DNA from: Massilia brevitalea
GTDB lineage: Bacteria > Pseudomonadota > Gammaproteobacteria > Burkholderiales > Burkholderiaceae_D
Assembly: GCF_030711405.1 (NCBI RefSeq)
Contig: NZ_JAULSI010000002.1
Span: 62,001 to 126,000, forward strand
Reading direction: 5' to 3'
DNA length: 64,000 bases
The position numbers and the translations under genes are program-made. The notes under the pieces are model-generated. The model was not told the DNA's origin. It saw only the letters and a program-made list of their open reading frames with translations, and searched no databases. Of this stretch, positions 25,830 through 35,768 are shown piece by piece. Within the stretch, counting starts at the first letter, position 1. Each line of letters begins with the position of its first letter.

Positions 25830-26714
25830 TTAGGCCACGCCGTGCTTTGCAAACCAGTTCAATGCGCGCTTCCAGCCGTCCTTGGCATCGGCTTCGTTGT
25901 AGCTCGGGCGGTAATCCGCATGGAAGGCGTGGCCCGAGTTCTGGAACACGACGATCTCGGAACGGCTGTTGCCCTTGGCCAGTTCGGTCTTCATGCGCTC
26001 GACCGACTCCAGCGGAATGCCGGTGTCCTTGCCGCCGTACAGGCCCAGCACCGGCACCTTCAGGCCTTGCGCCACGTCGACCGGGTGCTTCGGCGAATTG
26101 GCGGTGGCGTCGCCCGTCAGGCGGCCGTACCAGGCCACGCCGGCCTTGACCTTCGGATTGTGCGCCGCGTACAGCCAGGTGATGCGGCCGCCCCAGCAGA
26201 AACCCGTGATGCCCAGGCGCTCGATGTCGCCGCCGCGCTGCCTGGCCCAGTTGACCACCGTGTCGAGGTCGGACATGACCTGCGCGTCCGGGGTCTTCGA
26301 GATGATGTCCGTCATCAGGTCGGCGATGTTCGCGATCTTGGTCGGATCGCCCTGGCGCACGAACAGGTCCGGCGCGATGGCCAGGTAGCCGGCCTTGGCG
26401 AAGCGGCGCGCCACATCCTTGATGTGCTCGTGCACGCCGAAGATCTCCGAAATCACCAGCACCACGGGCAGGTTCGAGCGCCCTTCCGGCTGGGCGCGGT
26501 AGACCGGCACGTCCTGGCCGTTGATGACGATGATGTGGTCGCCGGCGGAGAGACCACTGGTATCGGTCTGGACCATCGACTGCGCCATGACCGGCAGGGC
26601 CGCGGCGGCGAAACCGCTGCCGACGGCTGCCTTCAGGAACACGCGGCGGTCGACGCCATCTTCGAACGCGGTCTTGGAAACCAGGCTGTCGCCGTCTTGT
26701 ACGAGATCCTTCAT
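25830..26714 (-). CDS. Tat-exported dienelactone hydrolase family protein
   Basis: A 294-residue alpha/beta hydrolase. A twin-arginine signal is visible at residues 23-43 (DRRVFLKAAVGSGFAAAALP). The catalytic triad fits the family: Cys in GITGFCWGGRITW (about residue 172), Asp in YGGKDTGIP and His in NSGHAFHADYRPSY. It should act in the periplasm on lactones or esters; the true substrate is unknown. The start follows GAAAGGGATGACCC. It lies upstream of the ZIP gene on the same strand, 109 bases away. Confidence 0.9.
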   Translation of the reverse strand: MKDLVQDGDSLVSKTAFEDGVDRRVFLKAAVGSGFAAAALPVMAQSMVQTDTSGLSAGDHIIVINGQDVPVYRAQPEGRSNLPVVLVISEIFGVHEHIKDVARRFAKAGYLAIAPDLFVRQGDPTKIANIADLMTDIISKTPDAQVMSDLDTVVNWARQRGGDIERLGITGFCWGGRITWLYAAHNPKVKAGVAWYGRLTGDATANSPKHPVDVAQGLKVPVLGLYGGKDTGIPLESVERMKTELAKGNSRSEIVVFQNSGHAFHADYRPSYNEADAKDGWKRALNWFAKHGVA

Positions 26715-26927
26715 GGGTCATCCCTTTCGGTCATGGTTGTAAGGCTGACTATCTTACAGCGACTGCGCGGCTTGCGCTCAGGAACGCAATCGCGTGCGCG
26801 GATCTGCTTTCCGCTGCTTTCGGCACGAGGTTTGCGCCCGGCTAGAAGGCAGCGATGAGGAACGCCTATAGTCGCCGGTTGCTTGCTTGCGTCTGCCTGG
26901 CGTGTTCCTTTTCAAGGAGAAACCTGT

Positions 26928-27140
26928 ATGGCGTGTTTCCGCATTTTCCTATGTGCCGGCCTGGCTGCGCTCACCCTGGCGCCGGCCAACCTGGCCACCC
27001 CATCCGGGGCAGCTGGCTTGCCTTCGGCCGGATTGACCGCGTCAGATGAGCGAAGGGCCGCCGACGAGCCGGCGACCTCGGTCATGCTGCTCGGCGGCGC
27101 AGCCCTGCTGATGTTCGCCGGACGGCGCCGGCGTTATTGA
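26928..27140 (+). CDS. Small secreted protein with PEP-CTERM-like tail
   Basis: A 70-residue protein starting MACFRIFLCAG behind AAGGAGAAACCTGT. It has a signal peptide, a short 30-residue middle and a C-terminus EPATSVMLLGGAALLMFAG then RRRRY. That tail has the exosortase-signal plan (Pro motif, one hydrophobic helix, Arg cluster), with EPAT in place of the usual PEP-T. If it is a sorting signal, the mature product is only about 25-30 residues. Function unknown. The PEP-CTERM protein at 35.8 kb shows that the sorting system is expected in this organism. Confidence 0.6.
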   Translation: MACFRIFLCAGLAALTLAPANLATPSGAAGLPSAGLTASDERRAADEPATSVMLLGGAALLMFAGRRRRY

Positions 27141-27235
27141 TGGCTGCTCAGCGGTGGCGCTGCCTGTTTGCGTGCTGGTATAGGCTTGGCGACAAGCGCG
27201 CCGCTCCTGGCGCATGCACATCAAGGGGGTTGAAC

Positions 27236-27686
27236 ATGGAAACATCACGTCATCAGTCATCACGTCGGCGGTATCGCTGCCGGGCTCGCCCTGGTGCTGG
27301 GCAGTGCGTCCCTGGCCCAGGCCAGTGTCGACACTTCGCCCAAGCCGGGCGGCGTGTACCGGCTCAAGCCCGGCATCTATGTGGCCAAGGGGTCGCGCTG
27401 CGACTCGCCGGCGAATGCGGCGATCCGCCAGTACGACGGCAAGGGGATCAGCACGGCGCATACCAGCAGTTGCCGCGCGGTGGTGCGGGATCAGAAACGG
27501 TCGCGCTACACGGTGGACCAGACCTGCATCGATGCCGGCCATGGACCGGGCAAGCGTTTCGTGCAGCGGCAGCAGGTGGTGGTGCAGGATGCGTTGACGT
27601 TCACGCAGGTGATTGGCAAGGGGCGCACGACTTACCAGTATTGCCCGGTGTACCAGTTGCCGAAGGATTTGCGCAGGGCCTTGTAA
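27236..27686 (+). CDS. Secreted hypothetical protein, probable frameshift at the start codon
   Basis: The long frame encodes SVDTSPKPGGVYRLKPG...PVYQLPKDLRRAL, with four cysteines, no known motif and a leader-like GGIAAGLALVLGSASLAQA before it. The good ATG at 27236 (after AAGGGGGTTGAAC) is one base out of frame with it: ATGGAAACATCAC would read M-E-H-H into the leader if one A of the AAA run were absent. The only in-frame start, GTG 27294, cuts the signal peptide short and has no ribosome-binding site. It is either a recent frameshift or a sequencing error. Likely periplasmic. Confidence 0.55.
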
Positions 27687-27737
27687 GTTGTTCGTGGCGA
27701 GATCGTCGGGTGCGATGATGGAGCCGGCAGCGATCGG

Positions 27738-27820
27738 CGCGTGGGCACAGGAGCGCCCACCCTACTTTATCAACGCCCGTGGCCTCAATGACGTAGGGTA
27801 GGCACTCCGTGCCCACGCGG
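27738..27820. repeat. Pair of REP-like palindromes
   Basis: CGCGTGGGCACAGGAGCGCC then CACCCTAC (27738-27765) and, 27 bases on, CGTAGGGTAGGCACTCCGTG then CCCACGCGG (to 27820). They face opposite ways, between the hypothetical gene (plus) and polA (minus), which converge here. Confidence 0.8.
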
Positions 27821-27843
27821 CGATATTTAAGTGCGCGGAAGTG

Positions 27844-30591
27844 TTAGTGCGCTTCGTCCCAGTTGCTGCCGACACCGGTCTCGGCGACCAGCGGCACCTT
27901 CAGCTGCGCCACGCCCGCCATCAGCTCCGGCAATTTCGCCTTGACCAGCTCCAGCTCCGCCTCCGGCACCTCCAGCACCAGTTCATCGTGCACCTGCATG
28001 ACCATGCGCGTGGCGAGCTTCTCGCTTTCCAGCCAGCCCTGCACCGCAATCATCGCCAGCTTGATCAAATCGGCCGCCGTACCCTGCATCGGCGCATTGA
28101 TCGCCGCGCGTTCGGCGCCGGCGCGGCGCGGGCCGTTCGGCGAATTGATCTCCGGCAGCCACAGGCGGCGGCCGAACACGGTTTCCACGTAGCCGCGCGC
28201 CTTGGCTGCGAGGCGCGTTTCGTCCATGTACTGCTTCACGCCCGAGAAGCGCGCAAAGTAGCGGTCGATGTAGTTCGCCGCCGCCGAGCGCTCGATCTGC
28301 AGGTTCGCGGCCAGCCCGAAAGCGCTCATGCCGTAGATCAGGCCAAAGTTGATCACCTTGGCGTAGCGGCGCTGCTCGGACTGCACTTCTTCCGGCGGGA
28401 TGCCGAAGATTTCGGCGGCAGTGGCGCGGTGGATGTCCTCACCTTCGGCAAAGGCGCGCAGCATCGCTTCGTCGCCCGAAATGTGGGCCATGATGCGCAG
28501 CTCGATCTGCGAATAGTCGGCCGAGACGATCACGCTGCCCGGCGGCGCCACAAACGCTTCGCGGATGCGGCGGCCTTCGGCGGTACGCACTGGAATGTTC
28601 TGCAGATTCGGATCGTTCGAGGCCAGGCGCCCGGTGATCGCCACCGCCTGCGCGTAATTCGTGTGCACGCGGCCGGTGCTCTGGTTCACCATCTTCGGCA
28701 GCTTGTCGGTATAGGTCGACTTCAGCTTGGCCATGCCGCGGTGTTCCAGCAGCACTTTCGGCAACGGGTAATCCTCGGCCAGCTTTTGCAGCACCTCTTC
28801 ATCGGTCGACGGCGCCCCGGTGGCGGTCTTCTTGATGATGGGCAGTTGCAGCTTGCCGAAGAAGATTTCGCCGATCTGCTTTGGCGAGCCGAGGTTGAAC
28901 GGGCCTTCGGCCAATGCGTAGGCTTGCTGCTCCAGCTCCATCAGGCGGGCGCCGAGTTCGCGCGACTGCTTTTCCAATTTTTCGACATCGATCAGCACGC
29001 CGTTGCGTTCGATCTTCTGCAGCACGATCTGGGTCGGCAGCTCGATCTTTTCGTAGATGTGGGTCAGGCCGGCATTTTCCAGCACGTGCGGCAGCATGGT
29101 CTGGTGCAGGCGCAGGGTGATGTCGGAATCCTCGGCCGCATATTCCTTGGCGCGCTCGAGCTCCACCTGGTCGAAGCAGATCATGTTGGCGCCCTTGCCG
29201 CACACGTCCACGAACAGAATCGTGGTGTAGCCGAGGTGACGCATCGCCATGGTGTCCATGTCGTGCGGCTTGTGCGACTCGAACACATACGATTGCAGCA
29301 GCGTGTCGTGCACGATGCCCTGCAGCGTGATGCCATGGTTGTTGAAGATGTGCATGTCGTACTTCAGGTTCTGGCCCAGCTTCGGCTTGGCGGGATTTTC
29401 CAGCCAGGAGCGCATGCGTTCCAGCACCTCTTCGCGCGGCAGTTGCTCGGGCACGCCGGCATAGCGGTGCGCCAGCGGAATGTAGGCGCCCCGGCCCGCT
29501 TCCACGGACAGGGAAATACCGACCATCTGCGCCGTCATAGGTTCCAGCGAAGTCGTTTCGGTATCGACCGAGGTCAATTCGGCCGCATCCACCAGGGCCA
29601 GCCATTTATCGAGCTGCTCCCAAGTCGTGACCAGTTCGTACTCGCCCTTGATGATCGGCATGCCCGGCAGCGTTGCGTCGCCCTGTTGCGCGCCTTCCGG
29701 CGAGTTCAGCGCCGGGGCGCCCACGCCCGGACCTTGCGCCAGTTCGCGCAACATGGTCTTGAAGCCATAGCGCTGGAAGAACTCGCGCAGGGCATCCTTG
29801 TCTTCCGGACGGCCGACCAGGCTTTCTTCGATCGACACCACGTGGTTCACCAGGTCGCAGTCGGTCTTCACGGTGATCAGTTCGCGGCCCTTGGGCAGCC
29901 ATTCCAGCGCGCTGCGCAGGTTTTCGCCCACGGCGCCGCCGATGCTGTGCGCGTTTTCCATCACGCCGTCGAGCGAGCCGTGCAGGGCCAGCCATTTCAG
30001 CGCGGTCTTCGGACCGCATTTGTTCACGCCTGGCACATTGTCGACGGTGTCGCCGATCAGGGTCAGGTAATCGATGATGCGGTTCGGCGCCACGCCGAAC
30101 TTGGCCAGCACGCCGGCTTCGTCGAGCTTTTCGTTGCTCATCGTGTTGATGAGCATGACCTTGTCGTTGACCAGTTGCGCCAGATCCTTGTCGCCGGTGG
30201 AAACGATGGTGTTCATGCCCTTGGCGGCGGCCTGCACGGCCAGGGTGCCGATCACGTCGTCGGCTTCCACGCCTTCGACCATCAGGATCGGCCAGCCGAG
30301 GTGGCGCACCGCTTCGTGGATGGGGCCGATCTGCTTGCCCAGGTCTTCCGGCATCGAGGCGCGAGTCGCCTTGTACTCGGAGTACAGGTCGTCACGGAAA
30401 GTTTTACCTTTGGCATCGAACACACAGGCGATATAGGCGGCCGGGTAATCGGCGCGCAGGCGGCGCAGCATGTTGACCATGCCGTGCATGGCGCCGGTCG
30501 GGAAGCCGTCGGGGCTGCGCAGGTCGGGCAAGGCGTGGAAGGCGCGGTAGAGGTAGCTGGAACCGTCAACCAGGAGCAGGGTATTTTGCAT
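27844..30591 (-). CDS. polA: DNA polymerase I
   Basis: A 915-residue, full-length Pol I. The N-terminal 5'-3' exonuclease domain starts LLLVDGSSYLYRAFHALP and has the metal-binding EGVEADDVIGTLA and STGDKDLAQLV. The proofreading domain is intact (SVDTETTSLEPM). Polymerase motif A is VSADYSQIELRIMAHISGDE, motif B is RRYAKVINFGLIYGMSAFGLA and motif C is MVMQVHDELVLEVPE. It fills gaps in repair and removes RNA primers. The DUF2782 and thrB genes lie divergently upstream, a common betaproteobacterial arrangement. Confidence 0.97.
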   Translation of the reverse strand: MQNTLLLVDGSSYLYRAFHALPDLRSPDGFPTGAMHGMVNMLRRLRADYPAAYIACVFDAKGKTFRDDLYSEYKATRASMPEDLGKQIGPIHEAVRHLGWPILMVEGVEADDVIGTLAVQAAAKGMNTIVSTGDKDLAQLVNDKVMLINTMSNEKLDEAGVLAKFGVAPNRIIDYLTLIGDTVDNVPGVNKCGPKTALKWLALHGSLDGVMENAHSIGGAVGENLRSALEWLPKGRELITVKTDCDLVNHVVSIEESLVGRPEDKDALREFFQRYGFKTMLRELAQGPGVGAPALNSPEGAQQGDATLPGMPIIKGEYELVTTWEQLDKWLALVDAAELTSVDTETTSLEPMTAQMVGISLSVEAGRGAYIPLAHRYAGVPEQLPREEVLERMRSWLENPAKPKLGQNLKYDMHIFNNHGITLQGIVHDTLLQSYVFESHKPHDMDTMAMRHLGYTTILFVDVCGKGANMICFDQVELERAKEYAAEDSDITLRLHQTMLPHVLENAGLTHIYEKIELPTQIVLQKIERNGVLIDVEKLEKQSRELGARLMELEQQAYALAEGPFNLGSPKQIGEIFFGKLQLPIIKKTATGAPSTDEEVLQKLAEDYPLPKVLLEHRGMAKLKSTYTDKLPKMVNQSTGRVHTNYAQAVAITGRLASNDPNLQNIPVRTAEGRRIREAFVAPPGSVIVSADYSQIELRIMAHISGDEAMLRAFAEGEDIHRATAAEIFGIPPEEVQSEQRRYAKVINFGLIYGMSAFGLAANLQIERSAAANYIDRYFARFSGVKQYMDETRLAAKARGYVETVFGRRLWLPEINSPNGPRRAGAERAAINAPMQGTAADLIKLAMIAVQGWLESEKLATRMVMQVHDELVLEVPEAELELVKAKLPELMAGVAQLKVPLVAETGVGSNWDEAH

Positions 30592-30780
30592 AGGAAATTT
30601 GGTGAAGCTGGCCGGGGGCCAAAGTGGAAGCCATTATCGCAGAATCCGCCATGAAGAAAGCACAACGCTGCCGTGACTGTTCGTCCTATATGGGGACACA
30701 TCCATGGAACACACGGCACACTTTTCACAGGGAACGGTATCTGTTTGTTACAATGGTCCAAACGATACAAGGTGATCATC

Positions 30781-31320
30781 ATGTTGCGCACAACTACCCG
30801 CTTTGCCAGTCTGTCCCTCGCCCTGCTTGCCTGCACCGGCACCGCCGTGGCGCAACAGACCGCCGCCGGGCAGACGGCGCCAACGGCGCAACCGCCGGTT
30901 ACCGAACGCATCGAGCCGGGCAGCGATGTGCCGGCCACGACCATCGAACCGCGCCGCGGCACCCAGATCACCGAAAAACGCGGCAACGACGGCAACGTCA
31001 CCGAGGTTGAAGTGCAAAGCGGCCGCAGCAACTACATCCTGCGCCCGAACACCCCGGCTGGCAATGCCCAGGCCGGCGACGCCCAGAGCAGCGCCTTCCG
31101 CGCACCGCAATGGAAAGTCATGGAATTCGACCTGAACGCGAAGAAAAAGGCGGCTGGCGCGGAAGCTGCCGAGGCCGCTGCGAACGACGCCACCCCGGCA
31201 AAGCCGGCCCCGACGCCAGCCAGCGGCGCGCCTGCCGGCAAGGTTCCGGCAGCCACCGTGCCGATGACCAGGCCGGCCGACATTCCGCCGCCGCCGCCGC
31301 TGCCTGCCAACGGCCGCTGA
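30781..31320 (+). CDS. DUF2782-family secreted protein
   Basis: A 179-residue protein with a Sec signal peptide ([18 protein letters not shown], cleavage near TAVAQ). The middle part ([24 protein letters not shown] then [11 protein letters not shown]) fits the short DUF2782 domain, found next to polA and thrB in Betaproteobacteria. The rest is low complexity, rich in Ala and Pro, ending [11 protein letters not shown]. The start follows AAGGTGATCATC. Function unknown. It probably shares a transcript with thrB, whose ATG is 70 bases on. Confidence 0.75.
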   Translation: MLRTTTRFASLSLALLACTGTAVAQQTAAGQTAPTAQPPVTERIEPGSDVPATTIEPRRGTQITEKRGNDGNVTEVEVQSGRSNYILRPNTPAGNAQAGDAQSSAFRAPQWKVMEFDLNAKKKAAGAEAAEAAANDATPAKPAPTPASGAPAGKVPAATVPMTRPADIPPPPPLPANGR

Positions 31321-31390
31321 ACCAAGCACCGCGGGGCGCATGGCGCCTCGCATCACCCCTCCGCACCGACCTTTTCTTGTTGCTCCCACG

Positions 31391-32350
31391 ATGGCAGTTT
31401 TCACCGCGGTCACACTGGATGACCTCACCCAGTGGATCAAGCAGTTTCCCCTTGGCCAGGCTTTGGCGCTCGACGGCATCGCCTCCGGCATTGAAAACAG
31501 CAATTTCTTCCTGACGACAGAGCGCGGCGAATACGTGCTCACCGTTTTCGAGAACCTGGATTTCGAACAACTGCCCTTCTACATACAGCTGATGCGCCAC
31601 CTGGCCGAGCGCGGTATTCCGGTGCCGGCGCCGGTGGCCAACGCCGATGGCGAGCTGGTGGTGGCCCTGCATGGCAAGCCCGCCGCCATCGTCAGCAAGC
31701 TGGCCGGCAGTTCGCAGATGGACCCGCAGCCCGTGCATTGCGCGGAAGTTGGCGCCATGCTGGCGCGCATGCACCTGGCGGCGCAGGACTTTCCGCTGAG
31801 CCAGCCCAACCTGCGCGGCCTGGACTGGTGGCGCGCCACGGCGCCGGCCGTGCTGCCGCACCTGTCCGCCGACAACGCCCGTCTTTTGCGCGAAGAAATT
31901 GCCGTGCAAGAGGAGCATGCCGCCAGCGCGGCCTATGCGCGCCTGCCGCGCGGTCCCGTGCATGCCGATTTGTTCCGCAACAACGTCATGTTTGTTGGCG
32001 ATACATTGACCGGCTGCTTCGACTTCTATTTTGCCGGCGTCGACACCTGGCTGTTCGACCTGGCCGTGACCGTCAACGACTGGTGCATAGCTCTCGACTC
32101 CGGCCGTCTCGACGAAGCGCGCGTGCGCGCCCTGCTCGACGCCTACCGAGCCGTGCGTCCGTTCACCGATGACGAAGCCGCCGCCTGGCCGCTGCTGCTG
32201 CGCGCCGCCGCGCTGCGCTTCTGGCTGTCGCGCCTGTACGATCTGCACGTGCCGCGCGCCGCCGAGCTGCTGACGCCGCACGACCCCACCCATTTCGAGC
32301 GCATTTTGCGCGAACGTATTGCCAGCCCGGCGCCCGGATTGGCTGCCTGA
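31391..32350 (+). CDS. thrB: Homoserine kinase (ThrB, aminoglycoside-phosphotransferase fold)
   Basis: A 319-residue kinase phosphorylating homoserine in threonine biosynthesis. It is the APH/choline-kinase-fold type of homoserine kinase used by Betaproteobacteria and Pseudomonas, not the GHMP type. Seen: [19 protein letters not shown], then [26 protein letters not shown] at the N-lobe, the catalytic-loop [17 protein letters not shown] (about residue 195) and the metal-binding CFDFYFAG. The BPSS1780-family gene starts 3 bases after its stop. Confidence 0.92.
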   Translation: MAVFTAVTLDDLTQWIKQFPLGQALALDGIASGIENSNFFLTTERGEYVLTVFENLDFEQLPFYIQLMRHLAERGIPVPAPVANADGELVVALHGKPAAIVSKLAGSSQMDPQPVHCAEVGAMLARMHLAAQDFPLSQPNLRGLDWWRATAPAVLPHLSADNARLLREEIAVQEEHAASAAYARLPRGPVHADLFRNNVMFVGDTLTGCFDFYFAGVDTWLFDLAVTVNDWCIALDSGRLDEARVRALLDAYRAVRPFTDDEAAAWPLLLRAAALRFWLSRLYDLHVPRAAELLTPHDPTHFERILRERIASPAPGLAA

Positions 32351-32353
32351 ACA

Positions 32354-33136
32354 ATGAATAACATGCCTGCAATTACCGGCTGGAACTGGTTCAAGGAAGG
32401 CGTCGGCTTGTTCCGCAAGCAGCCTGCCGCCCTGACGACCCTGCTCTTCGCCAACATCCTGTTTGCCGCCGTCGTTGGCGCCATTCCCGTGCTGAACATG
32501 GCGACAAACGTGCTGATTCCTTCGCTCTCGATGGCTGTCATGATGGCCTGCCTGATGATCGACAACGGACAGCGCGTCACGCCCGCGGTGCTGCTGACGG
32601 GTTTCCGCCAGCCGGTGCTGCTGCGGCTGTGCAAGGTCGGCCTGATCTATGTGGCCGTGTGGCTGCTGCTGAGCGTGGTCGAACGCGTGATCGTGGATCC
32701 GGAAATCTACCGCCAACTGCCGCAATCGATCGAGGCCAACGCCGCGCAGCCGCCACAAGTGTTCTTTGGCGACGTGCTGACCATCCTGGTCATCCGCACG
32801 CTGTACATCGTCACGCTGATCGCGCTGGCCTTCGCCGCACCGCTGGCTTACTGGCAACAGATGAGCCCGGGCAAGGCCGTGTTCTACAGTTTCTTTGCCG
32901 TGGTCCGCAACGTCCGTGTGTTCCTGACGCTGCTGCTGTCCTGGTTCGGGATCATGTTCCTGATCTTCCTGACCCTGATGCTGCTGCTGGGCGGCGGCAA
33001 GGCGTCGCTGGTGGCCATTACCTGGGTCGGCTTCCTCTTCGTGCTGCTGTTGCAGTGCGCGCTGTATGCCGGTTACCGCCACATCTTCGGCAAGCCGGCC
33101 GACAGCGAAGCCAGGCCGGTCGACCTGAGCAAATAA
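32354..33136 (+). CDS. BPSS1780-family membrane protein
   Basis: A 260-residue protein with five to six hydrophobic segments, beginning with the family-like GWNWFKEGVGLFRKQPAALTTL and containing LATNVLIPSLSMAVMMACLMIDNGQRV-type and LTLLLSWFGIMFLIFLTLMLLLGGG-type segments. I recognise it as the BPSS1780 family of Burkholderiales, typically located after thrB. No function is known. It overlaps nothing and ends just before a REP hairpin. Confidence 0.82.
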   Translation: MNNMPAITGWNWFKEGVGLFRKQPAALTTLLFANILFAAVVGAIPVLNMATNVLIPSLSMAVMMACLMIDNGQRVTPAVLLTGFRQPVLLRLCKVGLIYVAVWLLLSVVERVIVDPEIYRQLPQSIEANAAQPPQVFFGDVLTILVIRTLYIVTLIALAFAAPLAYWQQMSPGKAVFYSFFAVVRNVRVFLTLLLSWFGIMFLIFLTLMLLLGGGKASLVAITWVGFLFVLLLQCALYAGYRHIFGKPADSEARPVDLSK

Positions 33137-33200
33137 GCTTTTTACCCGTGTTGCTGAGCATCGGCGGTATCGTCAGGCGCCGCCGGGCCGGCGACGAAGC

Positions 33201-33226
33201 GTAGGGTGGGTTCTCGAACCCACCGG
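33201..33226. repeat. Single REP-like hairpin
   Basis: GTAGGGTGGGTTCTCGAACC then CACCGG. GGTGGGTTC pairs perfectly with GAACCCACC around TC. It lies between convergent BPSS1780 and uvrD genes and may help end both transcripts. Confidence 0.8.
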
Positions 33227-33241
33227 ACCTTACCTGGCAAC

Positions 33242-35554
33242 CTAGCGCGACACCCGCTCCAGCTTCGCCACCGACAAATCGAGCACCTTCACGCCGGCCG
33301 GCCCGAAGTTGATCTGGGCCCGCGCCGCACCCGCCCCGCCCTCGATATTCACTATCACGCCCTCGCCGAACTTGGCATGCGCTACGGTTTCGCCAATGCG
33401 CCAGCCCGAGCTGCTGCCCGACTTCTGCGTGATCTGCTGGGCGATCTTGTTGTCGCTGCCGTTCCGGAAAGCGGCGTCGTCCCAGGCGGTGGCCGCCTTC
33501 TTGTTGGCAAACCAGTGGCTCTGCACACGTGGCGACAGCCATTTCAGTGCTTCTTCCGGCAGTTCATCGAAGAAGCGCGACTTCATGTTGAAGCGGGTCT
33601 GGCCGTGCAGCATGCGCTGCTGGGTAAAGCTCATGTACAGGCGCTTGCGCGCACGCGTGATCGCCACGTACATCAGGCGCCGCTCTTCGTCCACGCCATC
33701 GAGTTCGCGCGAGCTGCTTTCGTGCGGGAACAGGCCTTCTTCCAGGCCGGTGATGAACACGGCGTCGAATTCCAGGCCCTTGGCCGAGTGCACGGTCATC
33801 AGCTGCAGCGCATCCTGGCCGGCTTGCGCCTGGGCGTCGCCGGCTTCCAGCGAGGCGTGGGTGAGGAAGGCGGACAGCGGCGACATCACGGTGGGCAATG
33901 GCGCCTCGGCCTCGAGCAGCTCGATGCCGCCCTGGTTGACGATGGCTTCGCCGGCCTGCGGCAGCGCCTGCGGGCCGAGGTGGGCCGGGGCGGCCACGCC
34001 GAAGCCTTCTTCCTGCACGAACTGGGTCGCCGCGTTGACCATCTGCTCCAGGTTTTCGATGCGGTCGGCGCCTTCTTTTTCCTTTTTGTAGAAGTCGATC
34101 AGGCCACTGCGCTCCAGCACCACGCCCACCATTTCCGGCAGCGGCAGTTGCTGGGTTTCGAAGCGCGCGCCTTCGACCAGCTTGACGAAGCCGCCCAGCA
34201 CGGTGCCGGCCTTGCCGGTCATGTAGGGCACGGCCGCATACAACGAGATGCCATAGCTGTCGGCCGCCATTTGCAGTTGCTCGATCGAACGGGCGCCAAT
34301 GCCGCGGGTCGGGAAATTCACCACGCGCAAAAAGGCCGAATCGTTGTGCGGATTGTCCATCAGCTGCAGGTAGGCAATCGCGTGCTTGACCTCGGCGCGC
34401 TGGAAGTAGCGCAGGCCGCCGTACACGGTGTAGGGCAAGCCGGCCGCGAACAGCGCGTGCTCGATTACCCGGCTCTGCGCGTTCGAGCGGTACAGGATCG
34501 CCACTTCCTTGCGCGGCAAGCCGTCGGCCACCAGGCTCTTGGTTTCCTCGATGATCCACTGCGCTTCTTCCAGGTCGGACGACGCCTCGTAGATGCGCAC
34601 CTGCTCGCCCTGCCCCATGTCCGTACGCAAGTTCTTGCCCAGGCGCTTGGTGTTGTTGGCGATCAGGAGGTTGGCGCTGTCGAGGATGTGGCCGTAGGAA
34701 CGGTAGTTCTGTTCCAGCTTGATCAGGTTCTGCACGCGGAAGTCGCGCTCGAAGGCCTGCATGTTGCCGACATTCGCGCCGCGGAAGGCGTAGATGCTCT
34801 GGTCATCGTCGCCGACGGCGAAGATGGCACCGCCGCCCTCTTCCGAATGGCCGGCCAGGAGCTTCAGCAGGTTGTACTGCAGGTCATTCGTATCCTGGAA
34901 CTCGTCGACCAGGATGTGGCGGAAACGCATCTGGTAGTGGTGGCGCAGCGGCGCATTACGCGACAGCAGTTCGTAGGCGCGCAGCAGCAGCTCGGCGAAG
35001 TCGACCACGCCTTCTTTCTGGCATTGCTGGTCGTAGAGTTCGTAGAGCTCGATCATGCGCCGCTCGATCGGATCGTTCGGCTCGAGCTGGCCGGCGCGCA
35101 TGCCCTGGTCCTTGGCGTTGTTGATGTAGTACATCAGCGCCTTGGCCGGGTATTTTTCGTCGTCGACGTTGTGCGCCTTGAGCATGCGCTTGATCAGCGA
35201 CAGCTGGTCTTGCGAGTCGAGGATCTGGAACGACTGGGGCAGCGCCGCATCTTTGTAGTGGGTGCGCAGCAGGCGGTTGCACAGACCATGGAAGGTGCCG
35301 ATCCACATGCCGCGCGTATTGATCGGCAACATGGTCGACAGACGCGTCAGCATTTCCTTCGCCGCCTTGTTCGTGAACGTCACCGCGATGATGCCGGCCG
35401 GCGATACCTGCCCGGTCTGGATCAGCCAGGCGATGCGCGTAGTCAGCACGCGGGTCTTGCCCGAGCCGGCCCCCGCCAGGATCAGCGCGCTCTGCGAAGG
35501 CAGGGTCACGGCCGCGAGTTGTTCGGGATTGAGATTGTGAAGGAGGTTCTGCAT
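33242..35554 (-). CDS. uvrD: DNA helicase II (UvrD)
   Basis: A 770-residue superfamily 1A helicase for nucleotide-excision and mismatch repair. Motif I is LAGAGSGKTRVLTTRIAWLI, motif Ia FTNKAAKEMLTRL, motif II LVDEFQDTNDLQYNLLKLL, motif III AVGDDDQSIYAFRGA, motif IV NYRSYGHIL, motif V LMTVHSAKGLEFDAVFITGLEEG and motif VI YVAITRARKRLYMSF. The C-terminal 70 residues (GWRIGETVAHAKFGEGVIVN) contain the Tudor-like RNA-polymerase-binding fold of UvrD and PcrA. It stands alone on the minus strand. Confidence 0.95.
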   Translation of the reverse strand: MQNLLHNLNPEQLAAVTLPSQSALILAGAGSGKTRVLTTRIAWLIQTGQVSPAGIIAVTFTNKAAKEMLTRLSTMLPINTRGMWIGTFHGLCNRLLRTHYKDAALPQSFQILDSQDQLSLIKRMLKAHNVDDEKYPAKALMYYINNAKDQGMRAGQLEPNDPIERRMIELYELYDQQCQKEGVVDFAELLLRAYELLSRNAPLRHHYQMRFRHILVDEFQDTNDLQYNLLKLLAGHSEEGGGAIFAVGDDDQSIYAFRGANVGNMQAFERDFRVQNLIKLEQNYRSYGHILDSANLLIANNTKRLGKNLRTDMGQGEQVRIYEASSDLEEAQWIIEETKSLVADGLPRKEVAILYRSNAQSRVIEHALFAAGLPYTVYGGLRYFQRAEVKHAIAYLQLMDNPHNDSAFLRVVNFPTRGIGARSIEQLQMAADSYGISLYAAVPYMTGKAGTVLGGFVKLVEGARFETQQLPLPEMVGVVLERSGLIDFYKKEKEGADRIENLEQMVNAATQFVQEEGFGVAAPAHLGPQALPQAGEAIVNQGGIELLEAEAPLPTVMSPLSAFLTHASLEAGDAQAQAGQDALQLMTVHSAKGLEFDAVFITGLEEGLFPHESSSRELDGVDEERRLMYVAITRARKRLYMSFTQQRMLHGQTRFNMKSRFFDELPEEALKWLSPRVQSHWFANKKAATAWDDAAFRNGSDNKIAQQITQKSGSSSGWRIGETVAHAKFGEGVIVNIEGGAGAARAQINFGPAGVKVLDLSVAKLERVSR

Positions 35555-35768
35555 GCGGCCATTATACCGTCGGGATGTACTGTATGCCCATCCAGTCGCG
35601 CTGATTTGCTGGCGCGGTCTTGTCAGTATGTTACTGTCGGATAATTTTACATTCCGTAGAGATCGCAGTAACCAGGGGTGAATAAACCATTGAGCGCAAA
35701 GATAAATTTATTCGTGGCATTGATATTGCTTGCCTGACGCAGATAACTATTCCAGTCCGGATCCTGAA

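Noticed and set aside
27841..30654. A 937-codon plus-strand frame antisense to polA
   Set aside because: It is a mirror of polA with His/Gln/Arg-rich low-quality sequence and no recognisable domain or ribosome-binding site.
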